From assembly GCA_937883755.1 (NCBI GenBank), contig CAKZYA010000063.1, positions 124,001 to 188,000 of the forward strand: a DNA stretch of 64,000 bases. Direction: 5' to 3'. The notes under the pieces were generated by a model. The model ran no database searches. It saw only the letters and a program-made list of their open reading frames with translations, and had not been told where the DNA came from. The position numbers and the translations under genes are program-made. The stretch comes from an uncultured Flammeovirgaceae bacterium (GTDB taxonomy: Bacteria; Bacteroidota; Bacteroidia; Cytophagales; Cyclobacteriaceae). Numbering within the stretch: the stretch's first letter is position 1; each line of letters starts with the position of its first letter. Positions 1-8,342 of the stretch are shown here, one piece after another.

Positions 1-2558
1 GAGGCAATATCAGCTGCAGCTTTATCATCGGCTTTCCAAAGAGTCGTCATAATGTTCGGACAACCTGCGTAAGCAAAAGCACGAGCTAAACTGATGATCC
101 CCTCTCCTTTTACTAAGCGTCCGTTACCCGCGTCGCACGAGCTTAGTACTACCAGATTTACACTATCTAATCGTAGATTATATAGCTCATGTGTATATAG
201 CCGATAACCTGCGATAGACTGCTCGTCTTGCGGATAAAACGCAATGAATGATTGCAGAGGATTTTCATCATTTACTGAAGCATGGGTTGCCAAATGCAGG
301 ATATTATATGAACCTGCAATCTTCAAAAATAATTGTTTAGTCGCACTCTCCTCGAGATATAAACTACCTCCCACGTTGTTTACTTCTTGTCGGGAAAAAT
401 ACAGCGGTGAGAGTGCGTTATCCCGAACCGAACGCACATTTCTTCCAGCAAAGGGAGCCATCGCCAATACCTCCTGGTTATTTGCTTCAGCAACCTCACG
501 CAAATGAGCATTATATAAGAGTGTACCCGAAAAAGCATAGCTAACGGCATAATCATGAATCAGATATCGGTCGGCTTGCTCGTCTTCAGTTAACATCTCA
601 AATGGAATATAGCTAAGTTCTCCCGCCGGGATAACGATCAATCGCTTCTTTTGAGAAAGATGTCTTGCTATCGGTTCTATCAACTTCTGGTACAGTTGAG
701 CACTCCATACTGGCTGATATTCATCACCGTAGTTGTAAGCGAACAAATGTTCTTGCACATTTTCCTGGGTAGTTGTGAATATGCTATCCAGAGCCACCTC
801 ATGCATGGTTAAAGCATTACGCTCAATAGCAAATATATATAACTCATCTTCGCCCATAAAGTATTCCAATAGTAAGTCATCGTTCTTCAGCAACTGGGTT
901 TGCCAAGCTGATAGATCAATCGTATCTTCTTGGTACTTAAGCTGATAATATTTCTCATCCTGCTGTAACTGCTTTACTATTCGGGCTAGAGCAATTTCTA
1001 GATCATTAATCTTCTGCCGATACTCTTCGTTCTGCGTTGAGTCACTGCTTTCTACTAGTTTTAGCCGATTAGCGGTAATTTGCTGCTTAATAAGCTTCTC
1101 TTCACTGATTAGGCTGTCATTCACCTCACCCGACGTTTTGATATCTACCTCCCGCAAAATTTCAGTAAGCACTGAAGCTTTACTCTTTTCAGAGAATTGT
1201 AAAGCCAACTCAGCATATTGCTCGTCCTGAAAAAGTTGGTAAAGTTGATAAGCGGTACGAATGGCATCTCCGTACAGCGAGTGCACCTGATTCACGAAAA
1301 ACAGTTTAGCCTCTTCATTATCGTAGGTTTTTTGCGTATACCGTGCTACCCGAATAGCCTCCTGAAAGCAATTTAGGGCATGTACTAAATTCGTGGTATC
1401 TTTATTCTGCTCGAAGTACTTTACGAAAGCAGAACCTTTGTTTTGCAGAACTTGAAACTGCTTTAGTGGTAGTATCGCTTGATGACCCTCGGAAGGATTC
1501 TTCGTTACATCACGCTCATTGAATCCAAAAGTAGTATTAATCAGAGCTTTATGATAGTAGTTCAACGCCTGCCAAATACTATCTTGAGCAATTGCTATAT
1601 CACCTAAACCTCGATAAGCACTAGCGATGTAAGTGTTTTTACCCTTTATCCCGTCTGTATTAATCTTGATCGTTTTCTGAAAATAACTAAAAGCCGAGTC
1701 GAGTTGATGCTTCTCAAGAAACAACGTACCCAAGCTATTATTAATAGGCATTTCTAAAATTGAATAAGTATTTTGCTGAGCTTTCTTTAGATAGACTGAC
1801 GCGCTATCGTACTCCTGTAGAGCGATATATGAATTACCTAAACCCTGATATAGGAAAGGAAGGTAAGTTTGGTACTTCAAAACGCTTTTATATCGCTGCA
1901 CAGCCTCTTGGTGGCGTTCTAGCTTAGCAAAGGCAACAGCTATATTAAGGGTAAAGATTACCTGAGCTGCTACATAGTCAAATCCATGCTGAGGCATAAC
2001 CACTAGTGCCTTATCATAATAGGTCACTGCTTGCCTGTAATTTCCTAACGAGAAATTGAATGCTCCTAAAGAATTGTATAACCTTTCAATATCTTCTAAG
2101 TTTTCGCTGTAGCTTACGGCTACTTCTTCTGCTTTATCATAGTAATAACCAGCGGAATCATAATTACTTAGATAATAGTAGGTATTTCCAAGAAACACAT
2201 ATTCATTGTACAAAGAGGAGTCAGCAACACTAAGCTCATTTTTAATATTTAAAGCCTTATGATATTGCTGTTTAGCTAACCGTAACTCATTTCGATTGAG
2301 GTATATACTACCGATACGCTGATGACAAAGGGCTAATGTATAGTCCTGAGGACTTTCATCCTTTAACAAATCAATTGCTTTCTGGTAGTAATCAATAGCT
2401 ACGTCATATGTCTCTTCACTAGCATTATCTAGATTAAAAAGAGCTTCTCCTCTCGCAAAATAATCTTTTGCGACAGAATCATCGATTTGTGATTGGCCAG
2501 TGAGAGAGGAAAAGCAGCCAAAAAGTATAGCAAACTGAACTACAAGTACCCTTGGCAT
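1..2558 (-). CDS. TPR-CHAT lipoprotein (3' end cut by window edge)
   Basis: Translated from the minus strand. The ATG at 2558 opens a lipoprotein-type signal (lipobox LFGC, Cys15), followed by several hundred residues of helical tetratricopeptide-like repeats (for example Y-x-L-G-N-Y near residues 120-190) and then a CHAT domain. The CHAT caspase-like dyad is visible as His759 in LHLATHA and Cys808 in LSSCDAGNG, followed by the typical G-E-G and LARAF..AG..N..TTLW segment. About 852 residues are present and the last part of CHAT lies outside the window. CHAT proteins are caspase-like peptidases usually switched on by partner proteins; the lipobox suggests that this one is anchored in the envelope, not cytosolic. 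It starts 24 bases after the lipoprotein gene at 2583-3632, so the two are probably co-transcribed. The substrate is unknown. Confidence 0.88.
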   Translation of the reverse strand, partial: MPRVLVVQFAILFGCFSSLTGQSQIDDSVAKDYFARGEALFNLDNASEETYDVAIDYYQKAIDLLKDESPQDYTLALCHQRIGSIYLNRNELRLAKQQYHKALNIKNELSVADSSLYNEYVFLGNTYYYLSNYDSAGYYYDKAEEVAVSYSENLEDIERLYNSLGAFNFSLGNYRQAVTYYDKALVVMPQHGFDYVAAQVIFTLNIAVAFAKLERHQEAVQRYKSVLKYQTYLPFLYQGLGNSYIALQEYDSASVYLKKAQQNTYSILEMPINNSLGTLFLEKHQLDSAFSYFQKTIKINTDGIKGKNTYIASAYRGLGDIAIAQDSIWQALNYYHKALINTTFGFNERDVTKNPSEGHQAILPLKQFQVLQNKGSAFVKYFEQNKDTTNLVHALNCFQEAIRVARYTQKTYDNEEAKLFFVNQVHSLYGDAIRTAYQLYQLFQDEQYAELALQFSEKSKASVLTEILREVDIKTSGEVNDSLISEEKLIKQQITANRLKLVESSDSTQNEEYRQKINDLEIALARIVKQLQQDEKYYQLKYQEDTIDLSAWQTQLLKNDDLLLEYFMGEDELYIFAIERNALTMHEVALDSIFTTTQENVQEHLFAYNYGDEYQPVWSAQLYQKLIEPIARHLSQKKRLIVIPAGELSYIPFEMLTEDEQADRYLIHDYAVSYAFSGTLLYNAHLREVAEANNQEVLAMAPFAGRNVRSVRDNALSPLYFSRQEVNNVGGSLYLEESATKQLFLKIAGSYNILHLATHASVNDENPLQSFIAFYPQDEQSIAGYRLYTHELYNLRLDSVNLVVLSSCDAGNGRLVKGEGIISLARAFAYAGCPNIMTTLWKADDKAAADIA

Positions 2559-2582
2559 ATTTCATAATTATTACTTCAATCT

Positions 2583-3632
2583 TTATCTAGCATCGCCGAT
2601 AGCAATAACGTAGCGGGGATTTTTTTCGATACGTCCATTGTCGGTAGATTGCCCTCGGTCCTCTATAGCTTCCAACAATTCTGGGGCTAACTCCTGGAGA
2701 GCCTCAAGACTACTGTAGTAATAGATGCGTAGCTCTACTGAAGATGTGGTTTCAAAATTATCAAACAGGGAATAGGTAATTGTGTAATCCCGAGCGAAGC
2801 CTTCAGGCAGTTGTTCACCTTGAAATTCTTCTTCTTGAATTGCTATTATAGTAGACCGAATATTAATTGAGCCATCTAGTTCTCCTTGTGAAGTTTCTTC
2901 AAATACCAATTCAGAAGGTGAAGCATCATAACTACCAATAGTAGAACGTTCACCATCTTGCTCATTAAATTCTGGGGTCAGAATACTTTCCCCTTCATCA
3001 AAGTTAATGATTCGCTCAGGATAATCTACTCCAGTAATGAGTAAAGTAGTTTGGCAAATTGTCTTTTTATCCTTAGAGATATAGGTAATAGTGTATTCAA
3101 CACCCGAGGTACTGGTTTTTACACTTACAATACCTTTATCAGGGCTAATATCCAAGCCAGAAGGGTACGCGCTAAATTTTCCATCTGGTACGTAGCCACT
3201 GGCAAACGATGGTACTAAAAAGTCTTTTTCACCCGGAGCTACTACGTGCGTTTCGTAGTCTAGGTCACAAAACTGAGCTTTTGGTTCATCAATAAAAATA
3301 TTGGTTTCGCAGACTACTTCTGATTCTTTGATGCGAAATTTTACTACGTACTCTTTACCATATTCACTGGCATTTACATCAATCACGCCAGTTTCGGCAT
3401 CGATAGCTAATCCCTCAGGCATAGCGGAAAAGCTGCCCCTTGGCATTTCGCCATCAAACATAGGAGAGACGAGTTGATCGCCGGGAGCACCATCTGGATT
3501 GTAGACAATATTTTCGTAAGAAAAAGCGCATGGCTCGGGACCATCATCTTCGCAATCGCAAATGTATTCGCATCCGGAGAATAGAATTATAAAGGAAGCT
3601 AATGCTAATAGGTTGGCGGTTAGTTTTTGCAT
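2583..3632 (-). CDS. Hypothetical lipoprotein with repeated Ig/cadherin-like domains
   Basis: A 349-residue protein with a lipoprotein signal (lipobox LFSGC near residue 21) and a Cys-rich stretch just after it (CEYICDCEDD). Two similar units follow at roughly residues 35-115 and 120-200. Each contains a Y-N/H-P/A-G-D/E start, a G-x-F-S-A-x-P-x-G-L motif, then D-x-x-x-G-x-I/V-x-V and a strand ending in C-x-T-x-x-x-I. This resembles putative-Ig or cadherin-like surface modules. The C-terminal 140 residues do not follow the repeat. I do not recognise a specific family. It is the first gene of a likely operon with the TPR-CHAT lipoprotein and sits behind a good Bacteroidota-type promoter match. 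A role as a surface or periplasmic partner of the CHAT protein is inference only. Confidence 0.75.
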   Translation of the reverse strand: MQKLTANLLALASFIILFSGCEYICDCEDDGPEPCAFSYENIVYNPDGAPGDQLVSPMFDGEMPRGSFSAMPEGLAIDAETGVIDVNASEYGKEYVVKFRIKESEVVCETNIFIDEPKAQFCDLDYETHVVAPGEKDFLVPSFASGYVPDGKFSAYPSGLDISPDKGIVSVKTSTSGVEYTITYISKDKKTICQTTLLITGVDYPERIINFDEGESILTPEFNEQDGERSTIGSYDASPSELVFEETSQGELDGSINIRSTIIAIQEEEFQGEQLPEGFARDYTITYSLFDNFETTSSVELRIYYYSSLEALQELAPELLEAIEDRGQSTDNGRIEKNPRYVIAIGDAR

Positions 3633-3687
3633 AATGCCTTTTTTAGGTTAGTAGTAGAGCTTGTGCAATTGTCACCTGTTCGCGTAT

Positions 3688-3717
3688 CAAAAGTAATATT
3701 TTTTTGCTTTATTCAAA
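3688..3717 (-). promoter_or_regulatory. Bacteroidota-type promoter for the lipoprotein/TPR-CHAT operon
   Basis: Read on the minus strand, TTTG (3717-3714) is followed after 18 bases by TACTTTTG (3695-3688). This fits the Bacteroidota sigma consensus of TTTG, a spacer of about 19, and TAnnTTTG. It leaves a leader of roughly 50 bases before the ATG at 3632. Confidence 0.5.
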
Positions 3718-4010
3718 TATTTTTTTTCATTATTTCATAGTTAAATGTATTTCTTATCAAAAAAATACTACCAATAAATACTTTTCTATCCATAAATCAC
3801 CCTCTATAAATAAACCTTCAACACTCTCCTTAAAAATATATTAGTCTCTAATTAGAATAATATTTTGACTCTATCCACTTTTTTGTCACCCGATTACCCT
3901 CTATCTCTTCTATTAGGAACCTTCATTAAGAATTGAGAAAAGCTGCTCAGCTTTCAATCTGTACTCACTCACGCTGCCAACAACCTCCTGCGATTCAATT
4001 ATTTTTGACT
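3718..4010. other. AT-rich intergenic stretch
   Basis: This is the middle of the 537-base divergent gap between the minus-strand lipoprotein operon and the plus-strand kinase-like gene. It is AT-rich with several short A/T runs. I found no convincing ORF, RNA gene or strong inverted repeat in it. Confidence 0.5.
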
Positions 4011-4038
4011 TTTGTATCTACTTCGCCACCTAGATTTA
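4011..4038 (+). promoter_or_regulatory. Possible promoter for the kinase-like gene
   Basis: TTTG at 4011-4014 and TAGATTTA at 4031-4038 are separated by 16 bases. This resembles the Bacteroidota pattern, with a short spacer and A in place of the final G. It would give a leader of about 125 bases before 4170. This is a weak call. Confidence 0.25.
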
Positions 4039-4169
4039 CTCAACCTTCAATTGTATTATATAAAGATATAGTACATACCTGCTTAATTGGCTCTTTCTAA
4101 AAAAAATATTGGTATTTCTTTTGGTAAAATTGTAATAAGCTAAATAACAGGCATTTACTACAGGTTATT

Positions 4170-4880
4170 ATGATGAATGATTCAGTTTCTGGAGAAGAGG
4201 TATTGACCCAAATTGGGCGAGAATTGCAGAATAAGATTGCTCGCATTCGTTCGTGTAACCAAACACTTACGACTTTCTTTGAGAACACGGCAGACGATGA
4301 TCATAAAAAATACTTCTCTACTATTGAACAAGATTGTGCTGATCTAAAAAGTATTATTCACAACTTGATTGATCTGGATCACTGCTATGAAGAGAATCCT
4401 GATCTGAAACCGGCTCCTACTCACTTAAACCGATTTCTATCAGAACTCGTGAGCAGCTATGACTCAGAGGCCATTTACAAGAAGCGTATTAAACTTCATT
4501 TTGAGGACATTGACGAATCTATCCACATTATGATTGATCCTCAGGCCATTCGCCGGGCTTTTTCGCATATTTTATCTAACGCTATTAAGTTTTCTCAACC
4601 GGATAGTGAGGTGGTCATTAAAATGATCCGCTACGCCAATGTAGCTAATATTTCGGTAGCCGATCAGGGCATTGGTATTCCTAAAAAGCTACGCCCCTAT
4701 TTGTTCAGCAAATTCACGAAAGCGGCTCGCCGTGGTACTAATGGTGAAGAATCAGCTGGTTTAGGATTATACCTAACCAAAAATATCATAGAAAAGCATC
4801 AAGGTAGTATATGGCTAGAAAGTGAAGAGGGTATTGGTACCAATGTCTTTATTAATTTGCCTATCCGCGACCGCATATGA
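4170..4880 (+). CDS. Histidine-kinase-like ATPase without the phosphoacceptor His
   Basis: A 236-residue protein with no sensor domain or membrane segment. Residues 110-235 form a GHKL (HATPase_c) domain with an N box (Asn137 in HILSNAIKFS), a G1 box (DQGIG, 165-169), an F box (LFSKF, 178-182) and a G2 box (GLGL, 197-200). The N-terminal helix pair resembles a HisKA dimerisation domain, but the H-box position reads IGRELQNKI, with Arg17 where SHELRTPL-type kinases have the phosphorylated His. It may therefore bind ATP without autophosphorylating in the usual way. No response regulator is adjacent. A tandem Met (4170 or 4173) makes the exact start uncertain by one codon. The gene stands alone, with 118 bases before hemJ. 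Confidence 0.82.
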   Translation: MMNDSVSGEEVLTQIGRELQNKIARIRSCNQTLTTFFENTADDDHKKYFSTIEQDCADLKSIIHNLIDLDHCYEENPDLKPAPTHLNRFLSELVSSYDSEAIYKKRIKLHFEDIDESIHIMIDPQAIRRAFSHILSNAIKFSQPDSEVVIKMIRYANVANISVADQGIGIPKKLRPYLFSKFTKAARRGTNGEESAGLGLYLTKNIIEKHQGSIWLESEEGIGTNVFINLPIRDRI

Positions 4881-4998
4881 TATTAAGTGCTTAAATGTTT
4901 TGGTACTAAAGTATTATTGTTCTGGGTTTTGAGTTCTGAGTTAGCTTACTTGAACACCAAAATACTGTAATATACTAAATATCTCGTAGCCACACGCT

Positions 4999-5541
4999 AT
5001 GGCCTATTCCTACATAAAAGCTCTCCATATTATTTTTATCGTTACTTGGTTTGCTGGGCTATTCTATATTGTCCGGCTTTTTGTTTACACCGTAGAAGCC
5101 CACGCTGAGAGTGAACCCAAGCGGTCTATTCTGTTAGAAAATCTCAAACTATGGTCAAAACTGCTCTGGTTTGGTATTACCTGGCCATCGGCGGTTATTA
5201 CCTTGCTACTTGGTTCTTACTTTCTTCATTTCTACGCCAGCAATATGCCGAACTGGTTGTGGGTAAAACTAGGTTTTGTGGTTTTTCTATATATCTACCA
5301 TCTACTTTGCCATCGCATTTACCAGCAGCTTCAACACGATGACGTCCGTTATACTTCTCAGCAATTACGAATCTGGAACGAAGTGGCTACCATTATCTTG
5401 GTTGCCGTCGTTTTTCTAGTGGTGCTAAAAAATACCCTTAGCATGGTGTACGGCTTGGTAGGTCTCGTCGCCTTTACAGTCATACTTATGGTAGCTATTC
5501 AGATTTACAAGCGCACACGCTCCCGAAGTAAAAATTCCTGA
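4999..5541 (+). CDS. hemJ: HemJ-type protoporphyrinogen IX oxidase (CopD/UPF0093 family)
   Basis: A 180-residue membrane protein with about five hydrophobic segments. The N-terminal KALHIIFIVTWFAGLFY carries the conserved His10 and is characteristic of HemJ. The second conserved site, Lys90 in NWLWVKLGF, is also present. In this family the His and Lys are needed for haem binding and for oxidation of protoporphyrinogen IX to protoporphyrin IX, the penultimate step of haem synthesis, in the inner membrane. The length is slightly above the usual 140-150 because of a longer C-terminal membrane segment. It precedes an SCO protein and a cytochrome c on the same strand, and hemF lies 13 kb away. The related CopD copper-import label is less likely given the HemJ signature. 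Confidence 0.82.
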   Translation: MAYSYIKALHIIFIVTWFAGLFYIVRLFVYTVEAHAESEPKRSILLENLKLWSKLLWFGITWPSAVITLLLGSYFLHFYASNMPNWLWVKLGFVVFLYIYHLLCHRIYQQLQHDDVRYTSQQLRIWNEVATIILVAVVFLVVLKNTLSMVYGLVGLVAFTVILMVAIQIYKRTRSRSKNS

Positions 5542-5599
5542 TTTGGTGGAATTCACTATTGCTTTAAGCCGTTAACTCTAGAACACACAACAAAAGCCA

Positions 5600-6253
5600 A
5601 TGAGAAATATAAATGCCATTATCGCCCTATGCTTACTCATAAGTGGATTATCTTGCCAGCCTAATACTCAAGATCAACAGGCTGATACTCTTCCTATTTA
5701 TGGTCAGCGCCACTACGATGCCGCACTACAAGATACCGTCTATCATCAAGTTGCAGATTTTTCTTTCGTTAATCAGGATAGTGCCACCGTAACCCCTACA
5801 ACATTTAAGGGAAAAATCTACATAGCTGATTTTTTCTTCACCTCTTGCCCTACCATTTGCCCAATTATGAAAAAAGAAATGCTGCGGGTGTACGAAGAGT
5901 TTAAAGATAATGATCAGGTAGCGATCCTCTCTCATACTATTGATCCTGAATATGATACCGTAGGCTTATTGCATGATTACGCTCAACGATTGGGCGTTAA
6001 TAGTAATACTTGGCACTTTGTAACGGGAGATAAAGAAGCCATTTTTGATATTGGCCTGAAAAGCTATATGGTAACTGCTATGGAAGATGAAGAAGCCCCT
6101 GGTGGACTCATTCACAGTGGAGCATTTATTCTAGTCGATGAACAGCGACGCATCCGAGGTATGTACGATGGCACGGTTCCCGAGCAGGTAGATGTACTCA
6201 TTAACGATATTCGTCGCTTACTAAAAGAAGAAAATCAGATTGCGACTTCATGA
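5600..6253 (+). CDS. SCO1/SenC-family copper chaperone lipoprotein
   Basis: A 217-residue thioredoxin-fold lipoprotein with a signal ending near Cys19 (ISGLSC). The copper site is complete: Cys83 and Cys87 in FFFTSCPTICP, and His172 in GGLIHSGAF. SCO proteins act on the periplasmic side of the membrane to deliver copper to the CuA centre of cytochrome c oxidase, or to keep its cysteines reduced. The stop overlaps the start of the next gene, a cytochrome c (ATGA overlap at 6250-6253), so the two are translationally coupled. hemJ lies 58 bases upstream on the same strand. The oxidase subunits themselves are not in the window. Confidence 0.93.
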   Translation: MRNINAIIALCLLISGLSCQPNTQDQQADTLPIYGQRHYDAALQDTVYHQVADFSFVNQDSATVTPTTFKGKIYIADFFFTSCPTICPIMKKEMLRVYEEFKDNDQVAILSHTIDPEYDTVGLLHDYAQRLGVNSNTWHFVTGDKEAIFDIGLKSYMVTAMEDEEAPGGLIHSGAFILVDEQRRIRGMYDGTVPEQVDVLINDIRRLLKEENQIATS

Positions 6254-6696
6254 AACAAGCTTTTTGGCTTTTAATATCCTGGTTATTAATTAGTTGCGAT
6301 GGCAGTAAATTTCAAAATGCAGCAACGCAAAACCTAAGCCGAGCTGATAAACTTCACTACGAACAATACATGATTCAAGGCCAGCAGCTCTACAATACAC
6401 ATTGTAGCAATTGTCATCAAGCTGATGGTACAGGACTAGGTCAATTAATTCCTCCACTAGCGCAAGCTGACTACCTGCTGAATGACCAGTCCCAGACATT
6501 TTGCATTATTAAGTATGGCCTGAACGATAAGATTACCGTAAACGGAATAGAATACGAACAACCTATGCCCGCCAATGAAAAGCTTACCAATATTGAGATT
6601 GCCCAGATTGCTACCTATGTGTATAATTCCTGGGGGCATGAATCGGGATTTATTCCAGTGAAAAGAGTATCTCAAGAAATTGATAAATGTCAATAA
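6250..6696 (+). CDS. Monohaem cytochrome c lipoprotein
   Basis: A 148-residue protein with a lipoprotein signal (WLLISC, Cys16) and one class I cytochrome c domain. The haem-attachment motif is C52-S-N-C55-H56, and Met106 in EQPMPAN is the likely sixth ligand. The segment IAQIATYVYNSWG is the usual C-terminal helix of such domains. It overlaps the upstream SCO gene by four bases, which suggests co-expression with copper-dependent oxidase assembly. It is probably a membrane-anchored electron carrier in the periplasm; its redox partner cannot be told from sequence. A gap of 222 bases follows before the sigma factor gene. Confidence 0.92.
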   Translation: MKQAFWLLISWLLISCDGSKFQNAATQNLSRADKLHYEQYMIQGQQLYNTHCSNCHQADGTGLGQLIPPLAQADYLLNDQSQTFCIIKYGLNDKITVNGIEYEQPMPANEKLTNIEIAQIATYVYNSWGHESGFIPVKRVSQEIDKCQ

Positions 6697-6918
6697 ATTC
6701 TTTTTTTATTAATATTTTACTATAAAATTACATTCCTCGTTTATTGCTAAAATATCATAGCGAAGTAGAACGAAAGTTGCTTTATTTGTATTGATGCCAA
6801 AAAATAAGCTACTTATAAGCAATAATATACCGACTCAGAATCGTATTTTTAGAGAAATACCTTACGTAGGTGGTTACGTTTTAGTAAGTAATAGTATTAA
6901 CCTTTGTAGGCTTTTGTA

Positions 6919-7458
6919 ATGAAAGACAATGTCATACTAGATCGCATCAGCCGAGGTGATGAGAAAGCGTTGGATGAGTTGTACCGAAAGTACTACCGCA
7001 TGATGACGCGGGCGATTATCAAAAATAATGGCACTGAGCAGGAGGCGAAGGATATTTATCAGGATGCTCTCATTGTCTTTTGGCAAAAAGCCGTGAGCCA
7101 TCAGTTAGTGCTTACTTCTAAGATTAGCACCTACTTGTATAGCATCTGCCTTAATTTATGGCGTAAAGAGCTGGATCGGAAGAGCCGACTAGCGCATGAA
7201 GAGAAAGATGGAGTTGATTTTATTGATGATGAAAGCCAAGAGCGCAGTAAGATTATCCGGGAGTGTATTCAACAATTGGGTGATACTTGCCAAAAAATAT
7301 TGATGTACTACTACTTTGATGATATGTCGTTACAAGACATTGCTCAAAAACTAGGATTTGCGAACACTGAAACAGCCAAAACTAAAAAATATAAATGCAA
7401 AAAGCGGCTAGATACTTTAGTAAAAGCCAATTATTCAGCCAGTGATTTTTTAGATTAG
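6919..7458 (+). CDS. ECF-type RNA polymerase sigma factor
   Basis: A 179-residue sigma-70-family protein with region 2 at about residues 15-75 (LDELYRKYYRMM, DIYQDALIVFWQKA) and region 4 at about 120-170 (CQKILMYYYFDDMSLQDIAQKLGF). It lacks regions 1 and 3, as expected for the extracytoplasmic-function group. The gene is followed after five bases by a gene for a single-span membrane protein that looks like its anti-sigma factor. This pair differs from the sigma/FecR pair at the right end of the window: there is no FecR domain and no TonB receptor nearby, so the signal it answers to is unknown. Confidence 0.92.
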   Translation: MKDNVILDRISRGDEKALDELYRKYYRMMTRAIIKNNGTEQEAKDIYQDALIVFWQKAVSHQLVLTSKISTYLYSICLNLWRKELDRKSRLAHEEKDGVDFIDDESQERSKIIRECIQQLGDTCQKILMYYYFDDMSLQDIAQKLGFANTETAKTKKYKCKKRLDTLVKANYSASDFLD

Positions 7459-7463
7459 ATTTT

Positions 7464-8342
7464 ATGGATCAGCGATTTATATATTCTGAAAAAGTGGATC
7501 TCTATCTGAAGGGTAAGTTGTCTGAGAGTGATCAGGCAGCACTTGAGGAACAGATACGACAAGATCCATTGCTTCAAAATGAAGTAAAACTTCAACAAGA
7601 AGTGTTTCAGGCCATAGGTGAAGCTCGAAAAGCAAACATCAAAGCCCGTCTAAATCAAATTCCGGTTGAGCAGTCTCCGTGGATCTTCGGTTCGTCATTC
7701 AAAATTGCAGCGGTTGTATCAGCGTTAGTTGTTACCTCTGTGGGAGCTTACTTGGCACTTTCTCCTTCCGAAGATGAAGTTTTTACACAAATCAATATCA
7801 CTTCATCCGAACAATCTATTCTAAAGAGACAATCAGTACAAGCTCCTCAACCAGTAGTGGTTTCTGAAGAGATTCCTGATGCAATAATAGCTGATCCTGA
7901 TGAGAGCACATTAGTGGCTGATGCTCGTCCGGCTACCCCGCAACTATCGTCCCCCAAGTCGCCCACTATCCGTCGGCCGAATGTTAAGGAGGATTTTTCT
8001 GAAGATGCCGTTCAGTTAGACTACAGCGATTTTGTAATGCCTCAAAAACGGTCGCTACAATCTAACGCTGCAAGCGAAGCTAATATTAGTATAGAAAGCG
8101 TGCTTGATAAAGTTTATCCGTTTCATTATCAGTTTTACGAGGATAAATTATTTCTTCATGGAGATTTCGAGCAAGCTCCCTACAAGGTAATTGCGCTCAA
8201 TACTGAAAACGGACGCAGACTTTTCTTAGAGTATACCAATAATTATTATCTGCTCGCGGAAAAGCAAGAAGTCTCCCCTCTGATCTTGATTCAAGATGCT
8301 ACTTTGGTGAAGGAGCTACGTCAGCTGAGTGCCGCGAATTAA
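7464..8342 (+). CDS. Putative anti-sigma factor, single-span membrane protein
   Basis: A 292-residue protein with a cytoplasmic N-terminus of about 78 residues, a membrane span at about residues 79-99 (FKIAAVVSALVVTSVGAYLA), then a low-complexity Pro/Ser-rich linker and a C-terminal domain of about 80 residues. The N-terminal part (VDLYLKGKLSESDQAALEE, then QEVFQAIGEAR) resembles the zinc-free anti-sigma helices common in Bacteroidota. Its position five bases after an ECF sigma gene supports that role; no enzymatic motif is present. Its last 44 bases overlap the convergent sugar transferase gene. Confidence 0.68.
   Translation: MDQRFIYSEKVDLYLKGKLSESDQAALEEQIRQDPLLQNEVKLQQEVFQAIGEARKANIKARLNQIPVEQSPWIFGSSFKIAAVVSALVVTSVGAYLALSPSEDEVFTQINITSSEQSILKRQSVQAPQPVVVSEEIPDAIIADPDESTLVADARPATPQLSSPKSPTIRRPNVKEDFSEDAVQLDYSDFVMPQKRSLQSNAASEANISIESVLDKVYPFHYQFYEDKLFLHGDFEQAPYKVIALNTENGRRLFLEYTNNYYLLAEKQEVSPLILIQDATLVKELRQLSAAN

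Noticed and set aside
1-2558. CHAT protein as part of a type III-E CRISPR (gRAMP/Craspase) system
   Set aside because: No CRISPR array, Cas protein or gRAMP gene is seen nearby, and the protein carries an export signal.
6794-6922. 42-codon ORF whose stop overlaps the sigma factor start (TAATG)
   Set aside because: The overlap could suggest a leader peptide, but the peptide shows no protein-like pattern and no promoter lies before it.
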